A stretch of DNA of 64,000 bases, taken from positions 39,225 to 103,224 of the forward strand of contig MU401594.1 of NCBI GenBank assembly GCA_022579005.1. Reading direction: 5' to 3'. Position 1 is the stretch's first letter; every line of letters begins with the position of its first letter. The position numbers were made by a program, and so were the translations under genes. Shown one piece after another: positions 52,346-64,000 of the stretch. Source of the stretch: Poronia punctata. Taxonomy: Eukaryota > Ascomycota > Sordariomycetes > Xylariales > Xylariaceae. The notes under the pieces were generated by a model. The model searched no databases. It worked only from the letters and a program-made list of their open reading frames with translations, and was not told the DNA's origin.

Positions 52346-54060
52346 GGTAACGAGCAATTCCTAGTCTTTGTGTGTGGCGATGGATTTGTCTTGGAATGAA
52401 AGTGAGGTGTAGCGTAGGATAGGCATTAAAGTGGCGGGTTATCCGGCCTTTTTTATACTTCTTTGATGGCGGATGCCGAGTGTTCTCTTGCATGACGTTA
52501 TTTAAGATATATCTTTTAGATAGTCCCGCCCTAAGGAAGACTCCACGACGGGACCGCTACATAGCATTTGAGCTAACTTTGTCTCTATTCCCTACAGATC
52601 CATCCGAGTTATTGCCGCCACGGGCAAACACTCTACGTATTGCCAACATCTGCCTGCAAAAATTCTAAAGTTTCTGCCTAACCTAGCGGGAATAAGACAC
52701 TTATCTCCAGTCTCTTCTCTCCATGCTAGACCAGCTTGAGCTGTTTGCGTGGAGCGGTTGATGTCGATCTGGAAGCGAGCTGGAGTTGTTGGGACTTCAT
52801 TCGATTTTTGTAACTAAGATAGCATGTGATTGCTTGCAACCCTCACTTACTAAGTACTTTAATCTACGTGCATAGCACCAACGCTAAAGCTCGGATACAG
52901 CAAGTCGAACTCGGAGTATCGCAGCATCGACCTCTGCGATGAATCATAATCGCTAAGACGAACATATCTGTAGTTCAGTTAAGCTCTGAAGGACGGAGAT
53001 TACTCGTAATCTCCGGTCATTGATGAATGTCTCTCGACGAGGAGAGACGGTGAGGGCTTCTTCAGGCCATCTCAACCGACCTAGTTTACCCTAGTTACAC
53101 GAAGGAATCGAACTTGTGGTATGATATTTTCCAGTTGGCGCGGGGTACCCCACGCATGCCCCCTCCACCGTCAGGTACACGTGCGACTATAATCGAAATT
53201 GATATCAACTGTCAGTTTCATCATGCAGGGGACTTGAACTTTTCCAGTCATGTTATTAATCAAGCCATAAATATAATCTCCGAAATCACTTTTTGTTTAT
53301 TAAGCGATCGATATCTGCTCTGGCCGCCTCTGTATTCATACGAAAATTATTCCTATTCGTTATATCCGATGCTTTTAGTCAAGTGCTTAACGCCGATGAC
53401 CTTGCCCCCTTGCATCTACTTGTGGGTTCGCTCGACCTCATTCGACAACTTACTTTTGTAATACTCGTACTTCATATACCTACCACATCATCGAGGTATT
53501 TCGAATGATTCCTTAACTTCACCCTTCATGATGTGTTACGTTATTCAGTTTCGCAATAGATACATATAGGTAAGGTAGTAAGATATAGCAAAAACAGAGA
53601 TACCTACCTACACTTTTCGTTAGATTTTGGTGCTTTTTTATTCGAGCAGACGACGGACTTTTAACCAACCCCCCTTGAGGTTTCTGGAACCGAAGCAGAT
53701 CTTCAAATCGCTTATCTCCTAGACTAGGAACCTTTCCCCTCTACTCTAGCCCACTCAAGGGGGCTAATTAGCTTGAATATGAATAAAAGTACTTGCTCAT
53801 GTGGAGTTGGGTCTTGACTTGATGGCCTCATTAGGGTTGCATTTTGTATCATACACATACCGTATCATACAGAATGATTCCTAAATCATTCAGTATCCTT
53901 AAAAGATACAATGTACCGACGGAATAACTAGTTCTTCCGTGTCCACTTTTCCGCCGATCAGCGCCTAAATAAGTAACAATTACGACAATCAGGAAGCTAG
54001 ATTTCTAGACTTACATTAGCTTATCAAAACACTTACAGAAATGCATTTTGCTATGCTATT

Positions 54061-54133
54061 TTGCTACTGCTACCTCTGCCACCTTTGCTACTGCTACCTC
54101 TGCTACTGCTACCTTTGCTACTACTACCTTTAC
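54061..54133. repeat. trinucleotide-based minisatellite (GCTACT/GCTACC)
   Basis: Irregular tandem copies of TGCTACTGCTACC and shorter variants. It is not inside a supported gene. Confidence 0.8.
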
Positions 54134-54447
54134 TTATAAATAGCTATAGCAGAAGCCCTTTAGCTAGCTAGCTATAATAGAAGACCTTTGGCTGGCTATA
54201 GGCTATAGGCTATAGCAAAAGGTATAATAGTATAGTAAATTAAGTAGTAGGTCAGGTAGTAAAACCTTGTAAAGATAGCCTTATTAACGTTTTTTTTAAT
54301 AAGTATGCAAAAACAAGCCGTACAAGCTGCAAAGGAAATAAAAACACTAAAAAAAATAACGATAAGGTAAAAAAGAAAGTAAAAAAATAGTTAAAAGTGT
54401 TATTTTTATAATAAAAGTAGTGGTTAGGATATAAAGTGCTAGAAAGC

Positions 54448-54498
54448 AATTGTATTATACGTTTTATACAAAAATTTGTATAGGGAATTGTATTATAC
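54448..54498. repeat. 13-bp direct repeat AATTGTATTATAC
   Basis: Copies at 54,448-54,460 and 54,486-54,498 flank a small inverted repeat (TTTTATACAAAAATTTGTATA). It may mark a short transposon footprint or a worn MITE end. Confidence 0.6.
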
Positions 54499-54654
54499 CA
54501 GTATGTTCGTCAAGGATACTGTACTACTGCCACCCTAGGCCTCATGATACGCGGTGTTGAGGATAGGAATCAAACCAACTTCAGTTCAGCCATCTATTTA
54601 CATACGCGTACTTACGAAACGGCCTCAAGCAATCTATACATACAACCTATCTGA

Positions 54655-56332
54655 ATGGGAAGAAGAAGAAACCCCCCCAAAAATATCCTCCCATTCATAT
54701 CTCTATCCCTACTCGCAACAACAGTCCGCGCAACACCATCACCATCACCACAACAACAAGAACAACAAAAACCCTTAATCCAAGTCTCCTCATCATCATC
54801 TTCATCCTCATGGCGTATATACCCCCAAGACAACCGCACATGTGTAACCCCCCCATCCAACAACAGCAACAACACCAAACACTTCACAGGTCTCATCCCC
54901 ATTGACCCTGATCATAACAAATCCCTCTTCTTCTGGTTTTTTGAAAGGACAGACAAACCCCAAACATCATCATCATCCCCATCCCCTACAATAATCTTCC
55001 TAAACGGCGGACCAGGAGGAAGTTCTCTCTCAGGTCTCTTCACGGAGATAGGTCCATGCATTATCGACAACACCACCACCACCATCACAGACCCCAACCC
55101 ATATAGTTGGACATCTTTCGCAAATCTATTATTCCTAGACCAACCCGCCGGAACAGGCTTCTCCACTGCATCCGCATCCTCGATGCCATTAACATTAGCT
55201 GAATCATCTCGCGATTTCACCCTCTTCCTATCTAAATTCATCACACATTTCCCAGAGTATTTCACAAATGAAGGGGAGTTATATATAGCAGGGGAATCCT
55301 TCGGAGGTCGCTATATATCGCGATATATTTCCGACATCATCCTCTCAAACCAAGAACAAACCAAACCCAAACCCATAAAAATATCCGGTATAATCCTCAT
55401 AGACGCGTTCATAGACGGTATATCGCCCTTTCTAGGCTACCACGAATTATTCTGCAACAATGACGAATCTGAATACCAAGACATCCTGCACTTCAATTCC
55501 ACAACATGCTCCCACTTATCTACAGTCGCTATCCCGCGAGCAGAAGAATTGTTAAATACATGTCGGGAAAGTCTAAGTACCGCGGATTGTGATGTCGCGA
55601 CGCGATATGTTATGGACGAGATATATATTCATCTACGAGAGGAAGAAGATACGGGGAGATATACCCGGTATGATTGTACGTACCTTTGGACACTATACTA
55701 TACGAAATATGTTTTTTTACCTTAACTTAACCTAACCGTCACCAAAAAAAAAAAAAAAGTACGTCTCCCCTGCGAATTGCCAGATAAAGCCTGTATCCCT
55801 CCTGTGCAGTTTTATCCGGAACCTTATTTAAATCGGCCCGAGGTACAGAAACTGTTAGGTTTCGATACACCCCGTGAATACCGAACAATCAACATGACCC
55901 TCAACGAGGCCTGGTCCAGCCAACCCGAGATTGTGATACCCACGACGCGGAATCTGTCCTGGCTGCTTGACCAGGGGGATTTACGAGTTCTCGTCTTTAA
56001 TGGTGTTTACGATGCTGCCATGTATGTCGTTCTGTTCATATTTCCGACGTCTATCCTGTTGGGTAGGTACTAACAAGACAAAAAAATATAGAACTACGCC
56101 AGGCATGTTCCGCGAATTCGATCATCTACCATGGTCACAAAGGGACGTCTTTCGCCGACAGCCCAAGACCAATTGGTACTGGACCGACTCTGTCGGTTCA
56201 TTGTTCGAAGGAGGGAAGATAAAATCCGTCCCGAAGCTACATGTTGCTAGCGTCTATGATGCGGGACACATGTCTCCCGGTGATGCAAAGCCTGCTGTTG
56301 CTTCACTAGTCCGGCAGTGGATAGGACTTTAG
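54655..56332 (+). CDS. serine carboxypeptidase, peptidase family S10
   Basis: Predicted secreted or vacuolar exopeptidase that removes C-terminal residues at acid pH, 507 residues. Exons 54,655-55,675, 55,760-56,021 and 56,092-56,332 join in phase. A basic stretch plus hydrophobic residues 10-26 (ILPFISLSLLATTVRA) form a signal peptide. The oxyanion and substrate-binding block NGGPGGSS lies at 117-124. The catalytic triad is S215 in GESFGG, D425 in NGVYDAA and H487 in DAGHMSPGD, all present. A Gln/Ser-rich spacer at 29-55 and several N-x-S/T sites suggest glycosylation. The first intron ends in a run of about 15 A before its AG, instead of a pyrimidine tract. Fungal S10 enzymes serve extracellular protein digestion or vacuolar processing; which one is not clear here. 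Confidence 0.94.
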
Positions 56333-56926
56333 AAGTGGCATAGATCTCTTTCCTTCCATGGTCGATATCTGGCATTAAAGTATCGGTCTCCTCACTGTCA
56401 TTCGAAGTTCTTGTTCCGTGTTCGTGGGGGCGGGTATATATATTGAGATGCAGTTTGTTGTTCATCAGAGTGAAAGGGGACGAAACGTGGCCAGGTAGGT
56501 ATTCGAGTAAGAACCGACTTTTAGAATAATGTGACGGCATCTATTTCCTTCGTTCACTTCCATAGGCTGGTTGATCTACGTCAAATTGTTGGAAGGTACC
56601 CAGGATCATCCCAATACAATGTGCTTCGGATGGACACACTGTGCGAGAGAAACTAGGTAGGTACCTTGAATATTGGACAAAACGCCGGCTGGATCTCATC
56701 CAACACTGGGAAATTCAATGATAGGTAGGTATATAATACGAACACTGCCAGAACCGAATAGAACGGAATGTAATATATTTGCTAAACTTTGTCACGGAGG
56801 CAGAGCCCACTCATGTTCACACCCGAAGTGTCCTGCCAGGACGGAAATGAACCAGCTGACTCAATAATAACAATTTATCTGTCCATCAAGATCGTAGATA
56901 GTCCTTGCCTCTTGGTGATCAACCTT
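56333..56926. other. convergent intergenic region
   Basis: Separates the 3' ends of the carboxypeptidase and ankyrin genes. Contains three GGTAGGTA tracts (near 56,499, 56,655 and 56,724). No gene is seen. Confidence 0.5.
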
Positions 56927-59900
56927 TCACTCGCTCTCCCCCTTCCAAGATTGACCTATGACCTCTTGGTATAGAGTAGAAACGAAATCAACTTCGCTCT
57001 CCTCCCCTTCCCCCTTTTCTTCCGCATCATCCCCGCTATTCTGCTCCGTGGTGGCGTCGCGCCTCAAAGCGGAGCTCTCGCCCAGCCGTCTCGCCACATC
57101 ATTCGCCTCGTTGAGGCTTACGAGGCGCCGCCGTCCCTGGGTCTTGGGTAGATATTCCTGTACGACGTCCCAAGTAGCCTCCTTGGCGCCTTTTCTGCCA
57201 GTGTCGAAAAGGGAAGGGAGTTTTTTGACCAGGGTTGGATTGCCGAGATTTCGCGCGCTGATATCGAGGGACTCGAGACCAGATGCCTTCTCGTTGGTGA
57301 AGATGTCGTAGGCTATTTCGGCCGGGGTCCGACCCACCGCATTCTCGCGATTGAGGAGCTCCGGGTTATGCTCGAGTAGGGCGCGCGTTTGCTCCGGCCT
57401 CGACGCGGCCACAGCCGTGTGGAGGGCCGTGTCGCCCGAGCCGCTCAACATCTCTAGTCCCTCGCCCTTGGAGAATGAGAGGAGAAGTTTGAGGATTTCG
57501 ATCTTGTCCTTGTCGACCTGCTCCGAGTCGTCGGTCCGTCCAATCTGTAGTGCGAAAAATCGATTTCTCGGCGAATACGCAGGCTTATGGGTGCTCTTCA
57601 GCCAGAAATGTAGTGGCGTCTCTCCGCCGTAGGCCAGGTGGTTGCGTTGACAAAACATAGAAGCCCTCAAGCCGGGGTCAAACAAGGACAGCATGTGCTC
57701 GAGATGGGGCTGTTTCGGCGAATTTGCGAGACAGGCGTGGATGATGTTATTGTACTCCTTATCTTTAACAGATTGATCTGCTCCGGCCTTGATGAGCGTC
57801 CTAGCAAACTCAACCCTGCCTAAGAGGCATGCCAGATACAGGGGCGTGTAGCCAGCGCCCGTTTTCGCTTCCATAGACGAGGGACAGACCGTAGTCAAAT
57901 ATTCGATAAGTTTGTTCGTTCCTTCTCCGAGAGGTCCCAAGACAGCACAGTGAATGACAAGGTCATCTGTATTATATTAGCCTAGCAAGACCAAGGCGCA
58001 CGTCACTTTTACTGACGGAAAAGAATAGGGGGAAAAGGAAAACTCACTGTGGTTGTCAAGCCAAGTCCCAATAGCTCGATCAAAGCCCCCGGGTGACTGG
58101 TTCAGGTGCTTTAAACTCGGATCTTCTCTAGCAATCTTCGACTTGCCAAATTCTCGGTAATGTCTCGCCGGTGCGTCGCCTAGGAACCATTCAACTGATT
58201 CCAGAGACCCTGCATAAGCAGCCGTGAGCAAAGGTGGTGGTCGACTCTGAGGCTTAGTGGCAAGATTACGGCCGTGCCTGGCCCAATCAGATCTCTTCTT
58301 GCCATAGACCGTAAGACCTTGATAGTACCGAGGCTTGACTTCCATCTTCGCCCCGCTCTTCTTCACCAGGTCTTCAAGGGGGATGCCAGAACCGAATTCT
58401 CGGATCAGCTTGGAGAGCATATGAGTCCGTCCGAGTTCAATGGCACGACGAAAACCCATCTCAAGCATACCGTATGAGAACAGATACATGCCCGCCCCCC
58501 CACTATGAGTCTCGCTAGCGAGAGAAGGGAACCGACTTAACATGTCCAAGAGGAATTTAAATCGCTTATCGTCATCCTGCATAATCGCGAATTCGAGGAG
58601 ATTGTTAGATGCGACCAGGATATCACCGACATTGTCTCCATCCGACACAAATGTTGACTTTACCCGCCATCCGAGAAGCTCTACGGCGGGGACGTCGCTC
58701 TGGACTTTGGTGGACACTCGGCCGACATCTTCGATGGTAAACCGATCGTCTATGATCTCCTTGAGAATGTCTGGACCACTGCCACTGTCGTCATCGTCCG
58801 TGTCTGAGCGTTCTGAAGAATCATCCTCATTATCAGCGCTTCTCAATGTGAACCGTGCCTTCTCTCCTTCTCCTCCTGGCGAATATTGCGCATGCGCAAT
58901 CTCGAGTATCGCTTTGGCCGTATCGAAGTGTCCTCGAAGAAAAGCGAGTGAGAATGGGTTATTCCGCTGTAAATCAGACACTGCAATAACCAGAGGTGCC
59001 TCCTTTGTCTCGGGACCCCATGGGGCCAGGGTCAATGATTTGATCTTCTCCAAGTCGCCAGTCCATGCCGCTTCGAACCTTGATGGCCAACAGAGTTAGT
59101 AAACTGGAGTTTTTACCCCCGACTTTCCCTCGGTTGGCCGGGGATATGATTGCACGCGTATTAACTCACAGATCAATATATGCGTCCATGCGGTCGTCCA
59201 TGGAGATGTGCCTTTTCCTGAAGCCCAACCTCGTCGTGTAATCAGCCGGTCTGGTGACTTCTGGTCTCGGAAAATAGTGTGACGGTGTATATTTGATATC
59301 CGGGTGTAACTCTTCGAATGTTTTAGCGTTTCTTTCCAAGAGTGCACGTTCAACCTTTTCCAGCTGTGAGAGAGTTTCCTTTATAGCTTCCCGCTTCTCA
59401 GCGAGTCCCGGCGGGCAATTCACTCTTGCTTCCTCTTTCTTGAGATTCTCCACGTTGTTTCTTAAAGCTTTCAACGTCTGATCGATATCTGTGGAAACCA
59501 GCCAATGTCGATAACTACCTTTCGGAAATTGGGAGAGGAACTCGGTTGTTCCTTGCGGCTCTTGGCAGGAACTGATCTTCCGCGGAACAACCTGCACTTC
59601 TTCTCCCTCATATCCACGCAACTCGGCTGCAAGCCTACGCACCATATCTAGGGCGGTCTCGCCCCTCTCTGAGCGAAACCTACTGCCAGGGGCGATGAGC
59701 GCATGGCACTTCGGGTTCAACTCATTAGGGTTGGCTCCTCTCGCAAGGATCTCGATTGCTATTTCAGGTTGCGGCGAACAGATGGCCAACACGAGAGGCT
59801 GTGCAGTCGTGTCACGAAACTTGAATTCATCGCTTTGGGCGGCCTGGAAATATCAGGTTAGCTGGGAATGCCTTGGACGACTCGCCGCCGTTAGGATATA

Positions 59901-62900
59901 TATCCGCATCGTGCATCACTCACCCAGCCACTCTTTTCGTAAACGAGTTTGATATTCCGTAACCAGTCATCAAATTTGATCTCCGGTCGTGCCCCAGCAT
60001 CAAGCAGTTTGAGTACCAGGATCGTATTGCCTTGGTCGATGGCGGTCATGAGAGGAGAAACGACAGCGGCGTTATACTGCCTCCCTGTTACGGCCAAGTG
60101 GTTGATGGCCGTTTTCAGACCGGTTTTGTCATTCTCCCATAGGCTATCGATGAGTTTCATGTTCCCGTTCTAAAATCGGCCTTCCTATCAGCTTCCATCA
60201 CACAGCGCCTAACCTAAAGAGGTAAAGAAGGAGACCTCACCTGTACATAACGATGAAATGCTGTGACCGAGTGCGCATCGGCTTGTGAAGAGGTAGTTCC
60301 GAGGCTTAAAAGTGTCTCACTCATACGTATGGCCTTCTCGATCGGAAGTGCCAAGGCCAGAGCCAAGGTGAGAATGGCAGAGTTGGGTTCGTAGTCCGAC
60401 CCGTCTCCAAGCTTTACAGGGAGTAAAGGATCAGCGCCGAACTCTTGACAGAGGAGCTTTACCACATCGCAATGGCCGCCGACGATGGCTAGATGAAGAG
60501 CAGAACAGTTCGAATCCCAGGCGACGGCATCGATCTTGTAAAAGTCCGGTTCGTCCCGGTTATCGTCAAGTGGGACAGCATCGGGCGCATTCTCAGCATC
60601 CTTGTCTTTGTTGTTCACTTTGATAAATGACCCAGTGGCGACAGAAAGGACACCATCATCTGAGGACGAGTCTTCGATGAGCTCGCCCTCCGAGTCTTCA
60701 TTTCCGTCGTTGTCTTTTTCGTCGTCTTCGTCCTGGTCGCCTTCACTATTCTTCTCTTGGGCCAAGGCTCGACGGGCTTTTCGACGTTGTGATTGTTTCT
60801 CCGCCTCCTCTTCTTCATTCGAACTACTCTTTTGAAGCAGAATCTTTACAATTTCAACACTTCCGCGCGATGCGGCGAGGTGGAGGGCCGTACGCCCATC
60901 GGCGATACGAGCGATAAGTCGTGCGCCGTGGTCCACTAGGCATTGGACAATCGAAGGCGTGGAGCTGATCACAGCAAGGTGCAGTGGCGTACGTCCGGTA
61001 TAGTCCCTCGTGTTGGGATCGGCGCCCTCTTGAGAGAGCCAATCCTGGACATGTTCCAGGTCGCCATCAACAATGGCTTGACAAAGACGAGCCGTGTTGC
61101 CGACATATGCCATTTCGGTCCAGTCATCGTCGTTGAGTGGATTGAATGACCCGATTTGCTGCCTTTGCGTCAATTATCGTAGTTGATATATATGGCGTAA
61201 GAAACAAACTTACCTGTCGGCCTGGGTCATCCATCCGGAAACTCAGGTTTCCTGAGACGTAAATCTCACCTCTATCTCATCGTTAGTCGACGCTTTTCGA
61301 TTCTGATCGACGTGACAAGTATGAAAGGAGCCTTCCCAGTTTCGAACGAATGCAGATTTCGTTAAAAAGGGGAGAGACATAGGGAATATTGAAAGTGACA
61401 TACTCTTTTTCAGCAATCTCGATCTCCTCAGGGGTCTGAGGCTTGGGGCATGTGCCACAGCAATCGCCAATGACCTACGCAGTCGTCAGAGGAAAGTATT
61501 GAAGTATTCCATGTGGCTCTTACTAACATCGTCTACACGGCCGAAGAAAGCTGGGTGTCTATGCAAATAGACCTCTCTCTCTTTGGGTTGGTTCCATTCG
61601 GCGTTGAGTACTATCGCGTATCAGACTGACAGTATGTGAAGCATGTATTACTAGGCAGTCTGACTTACGTAAGTCCCTGGTATAGCAGAGCTTCTCTATT
61701 TTCTTTGCATGGAACCTCTGTCCATAAGGGATTGTGAAAGTGTTGTAGCTGGACACTTCGCTTTCATCCACCCATTCTGCAACTTCATCTTCGTGGGTCT
61801 GATTTTGGCTTCGTCAGTACAGCGCCACTGGCAACAAATATGCAAGCGGTAAGGGCCCGGGACAGTGTCTTACATCCTTGATATTTCCATTCAGGCGGTG
61901 CTGATAGCGTTTGTTGATCTGAGGCCGGCCCCTTTCCTCTCTTCGCTTCTTCAAGTACTCCTCACGAGCACTGGTGGTGGGCAACCGCTCGAGCACCAGC
62001 AAACGAGCAAGGCCGAGGGTTCTTTGAAAGCTCCGTTCGAAGATGGTCGGGTCCACGCGAGAACGGTCAAGTTCCGGCCAGTACACTTCGAAATTCCGAT
62101 GGCTATACTTCGATAAACGGTTTTCGTATGATGGGCTTCTCCGGCTAAGGTCGATCGGGTTGATCTGGGTTATATATGCAGCTAGAGCTCGAGGAGTGAC
62201 GTAGACTTGCTTTCCGTCATATGCAGCTCCGGAGCAATCGATATCAAATCCGCTCAGGATTTCAGAAACAGACTTGTAGACGCGCAAGACGATCTGGAGC
62301 ACCTATCAGTACAAAAATTTTATGTCAGAGACGGGCTAGCAAGGATACCTGGACATGACGGAACGGATACTGGCTGCCTATATAGAAAAAGATTAGCTCC
62401 AGCTAAGTTAGGGTATTCAAGTTGCCGTGGTCAGTTTCTTACATATAGTGATGGCATTCTTGGTCCTCACAACGGTAACCTCGGAGAGAATAGCATCGCG
62501 GATGCTTGTCTCGATTTCTTTGATCTTCTGGATAGCTTGCTCCTCGTTGAGCCCATATAGAAAAAGATCAACATCCGAAGCGGGACAGAACTTCTCGTCT
62601 AATCGTCTGCAATCAGCTGTATGCTTCCATATGAAGCTCGCCACATATAAACGTACGATAATAGTGACGCAAGGCTCGCTTGGTCTTCTTGTCTTCATCA
62701 GGAACTGGAAGGAGACAGTTGACGACGGAGGATCCAGCAGCGACTACATTGCTCCAGTCTAACTCGGACAGTGACGACTCGGAGAAGACACTGAAGTTAT
62801 GTTGAAATTCTTTGAGAGTCTCTACAACGGCTGGAGATCCGTTTGGGCGGCGCTTTTCCTCGGTCAATGCCATGATATACTTGTCTTTCTCTTCCTGTGG

Positions 62901-63146
62901 TTCGGTGGCCAAGTTGCGAGCGCGAGTACGGATGGAAGGGGTGTCCTTGGTGAATAGGGGTAGAACGTTGACGAAGGGATCATCAAGAACCGGGTCATCA
63001 CGCCCCTGGGCGTACACCTTACGAAGCTCGGCTTCGAACTTGCGGTAGGGACCCATGAGATTCCCCATGCTCTTGTCAGGGTGTTTTGCAATATAGTTGA
63101 CCAGCCCATTGTGAGCGACGGGGAGTGTCGGGAGTGCTAAACCCAT
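56927..63146 (-). CDS. ankyrin-repeat protein with N-terminal nucleotidyltransferase-like domain
   Basis: Encodes 1,781 residues in 13 exons: 63,146-62,657; 62,598-62,443; 62,377-62,349; 62,293-61,874; 61,798-61,669; 61,610-61,528; 61,474-61,404; 61,271-61,214; 61,158-60,241; 60,169-59,924; 59,843-59,170; 59,078-58,048; 57,966-56,927. All phases close. The N-terminal part has G138-S139 in AAGSSVV, D172-x-D174 in ASDVDLFLYGL and D242-x-D244 in FDIDCSGAAYDG, the motif pattern of the DNA polymerase beta nucleotidyltransferase fold. Residues 260-460 are a conserved region (SYENRLSKYSHRNFEVYWPEL). Ankyrin repeats occur near 510-600 (GRTPLHLAV, GRTALHLAASRG), 690-720, and 1440-1640 (GYTPLYLACLLGR, GDTALHTAVAASRP), with acidic low-complexity inserts. 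It is probably an intracellular scaffold; catalysis is inferred only. It resembles a fungal family I recognise, not a named protein. Confidence 0.9.
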
Positions 63147-63764
63147 GCTGCGGGGAGGGTCAAAGGCAATGCGGAATGAACAACACCAAGAAGCTTTATA
63201 TCATGGAAAACCCGAGTATTTCACTATCAAAACAACACCTGACAGAGACAGACGGTCAGAACAAGATAGGGGAACTGTAAGGTTGCTGAGTGGCACAAGT
63301 GACGAACCTAATTCAAAGGCAAAAGAGCGCGAAGCGTCTCATTTAAATATACAACTGCTTTTTGATCCCTCCATGGCGGCCCTTCAAGAAGTAGCCACTA
63401 AGGTTCTTGATCAACCTTCAGATGAAGCTGGCATTGGTCGCCAGTGAGTGGCTTGCATTACCTAGGTACCGTCTAGACTACTCGTATCCCATGATGGCAT
63501 TTGAAAGCGACTCGTCAAGGCCAAAAGCGTCGAGGTTGCTATAAAGCCAAGCTGTAATATGATTAGCGAGCCCCATAATTTTTAGGCATGAGCACTGTAG
63601 CCTACTTAGTACCTACTTAAGTAACCAATCCACTTCAAGTTTACGGCGGATCGCGCCTCACTGTAACATCACAGGGTTGTAGCTTCCCTGAGCGGTTTAC
63701 AACTTTAGGCATCATAGGCAGAAAAGCTCTATTCATTCCTACATCGTAATCTAGATATGGCATC
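63147..63764. promoter_or_regulatory. upstream region of ankyrin gene
   Basis: Promoter side of the ankyrin gene. A 100-codon plus-strand frame (63,145-63,447) lies antisense to the leader and has no recognisable product. One TACTCGTA 8-mer is at 63,479-63,486. Confidence 0.4.
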
Positions 63765-63765
63765 T

Positions 63766-64000
63766 TGTTAGATCTAATAGGTTATAAGATAATAGGAATT
63801 AATATAATGCCTACATAGTAAAAGTTATACGGCTGCAATAAGGACTACTATAAAAAAAAAAGTCTTTTTATAAAGGGTTTTTTTTTACTTATTTAGTATG
63901 TATAGATTTTATAAAAAAAAGAAGTTTTACTTTTTTATATATATATTAATTAATATATATAATTTAGCTATTTTGCTAGTTTTAATAATTAAAAGTTTTA
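63766..64000. mobile_element. start of a fourth AT-rich repeat element, truncated by window end
   Basis: Composition drops sharply from about 63,766. The boundary reads TGTTAGATCTAATAGGTTAT, a TG start and style resembling a fungal LTR, with mutation increasing inward as in the three complete elements. The other end is outside the window. Confidence 0.5.

Larger units (their letters stand above)
52346..54654. other. intergenic, partly repetitive
   Basis: About 2.3 kb. Holds the dehydrogenase promoter. From about 53,980 the DNA is moderately AT-rich and repetitive: a CTA/CTG-type tract at 54,061-54,133, GGCTATA repeats near 54,200-54,220, and a 13-bp direct repeat. It may be a worn repeat. 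Short frames (53,114-53,461; 53,293-53,508) are unconvincing. Confidence 0.5.

Noticed and set aside
62599..62656. Apparent frameshift in the ankyrin gene between HYY and DEKFCP
   Set aside because: Using the later acceptor GATTAG gives a 58-base intron and an in-phase His-Glu-Lys-Phe join; no frameshift is needed.
63145..63447. 100-codon plus-strand frame divergent from the ankyrin gene
   Set aside because: No family pattern, no upstream signals; starts inside the ankyrin start region.

Overview
This window is nuclear DNA from a filamentous ascomycete (Pezizomycotina). The evidence is short GT-AG introns of about 55-150 bases, fungal-specific protein families (Zn2Cys6 regulator, Dal5-type MFS carrier, DUF1765, S10 carboxypeptidase), and a sharp split between gene islands of normal base composition and long AT-only blocks full of stops. 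The AT blocks carry the signature of repeat-induced point mutation (RIP, C to T on both strands). I cannot name the species.

Layout. Island 1 (1-9.8 kb): a Zn2Cys6 transcription factor (minus), a nine-exon Dal5/ACS-family MFS transporter (minus) and an Fe(II)/2-oxoglutarate oxygenase (plus). RIP block A (about 9.84-18.79 kb): no LTRs, but near-palindromic iterated repeats in opposite orientation at its two ends, like a large DNA transposon. Island 2 (18.8-25.3 kb): a second, different 2-oxoglutarate oxygenase (plus) and a DUF1765 protein (minus). RIP block B (25,298-38,277): a Ty3/Gypsy retrotransposon with 241-bp LTRs and a 4-bp target duplication, into which a second Gypsy element (26,792-33,605, 246-bp LTRs, 5-bp duplication) has inserted. 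A 1.5-kb gene-poor island follows (38.3-39.7 kb). RIP block C (39,752-46,949): a third Gypsy element with 270-bp LTRs. Island 3 (47-63.7 kb): a small conserved protein, the ribosome biogenesis factor Rpf2, a zinc alcohol dehydrogenase, a secreted or vacuolar S10 carboxypeptidase and a 1,781-residue ankyrin protein with a nucleotidyltransferase-like head. A fourth AT block starts at about 63.77 kb and leaves the window.

All eleven called genes, ten of them fully or largely spliced here by phase-checked introns, read as intact; apparent frame breaks resolve into introns. The regulator, carrier and two oxygenases on either side of block A could form a small metabolic locus, but nothing in the sequence shows co-regulation. 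Rpf2 and the dehydrogenase are housekeeping or general metabolic genes. The most interesting points are the nucleotidyltransferase motif set in the ankyrin protein, the nested retrotransposons whose outer LTR edges were spared by RIP, the terminal repeat architecture of block A, and an intergenic 8-mer (TACTCGTA) that recurs ten times.
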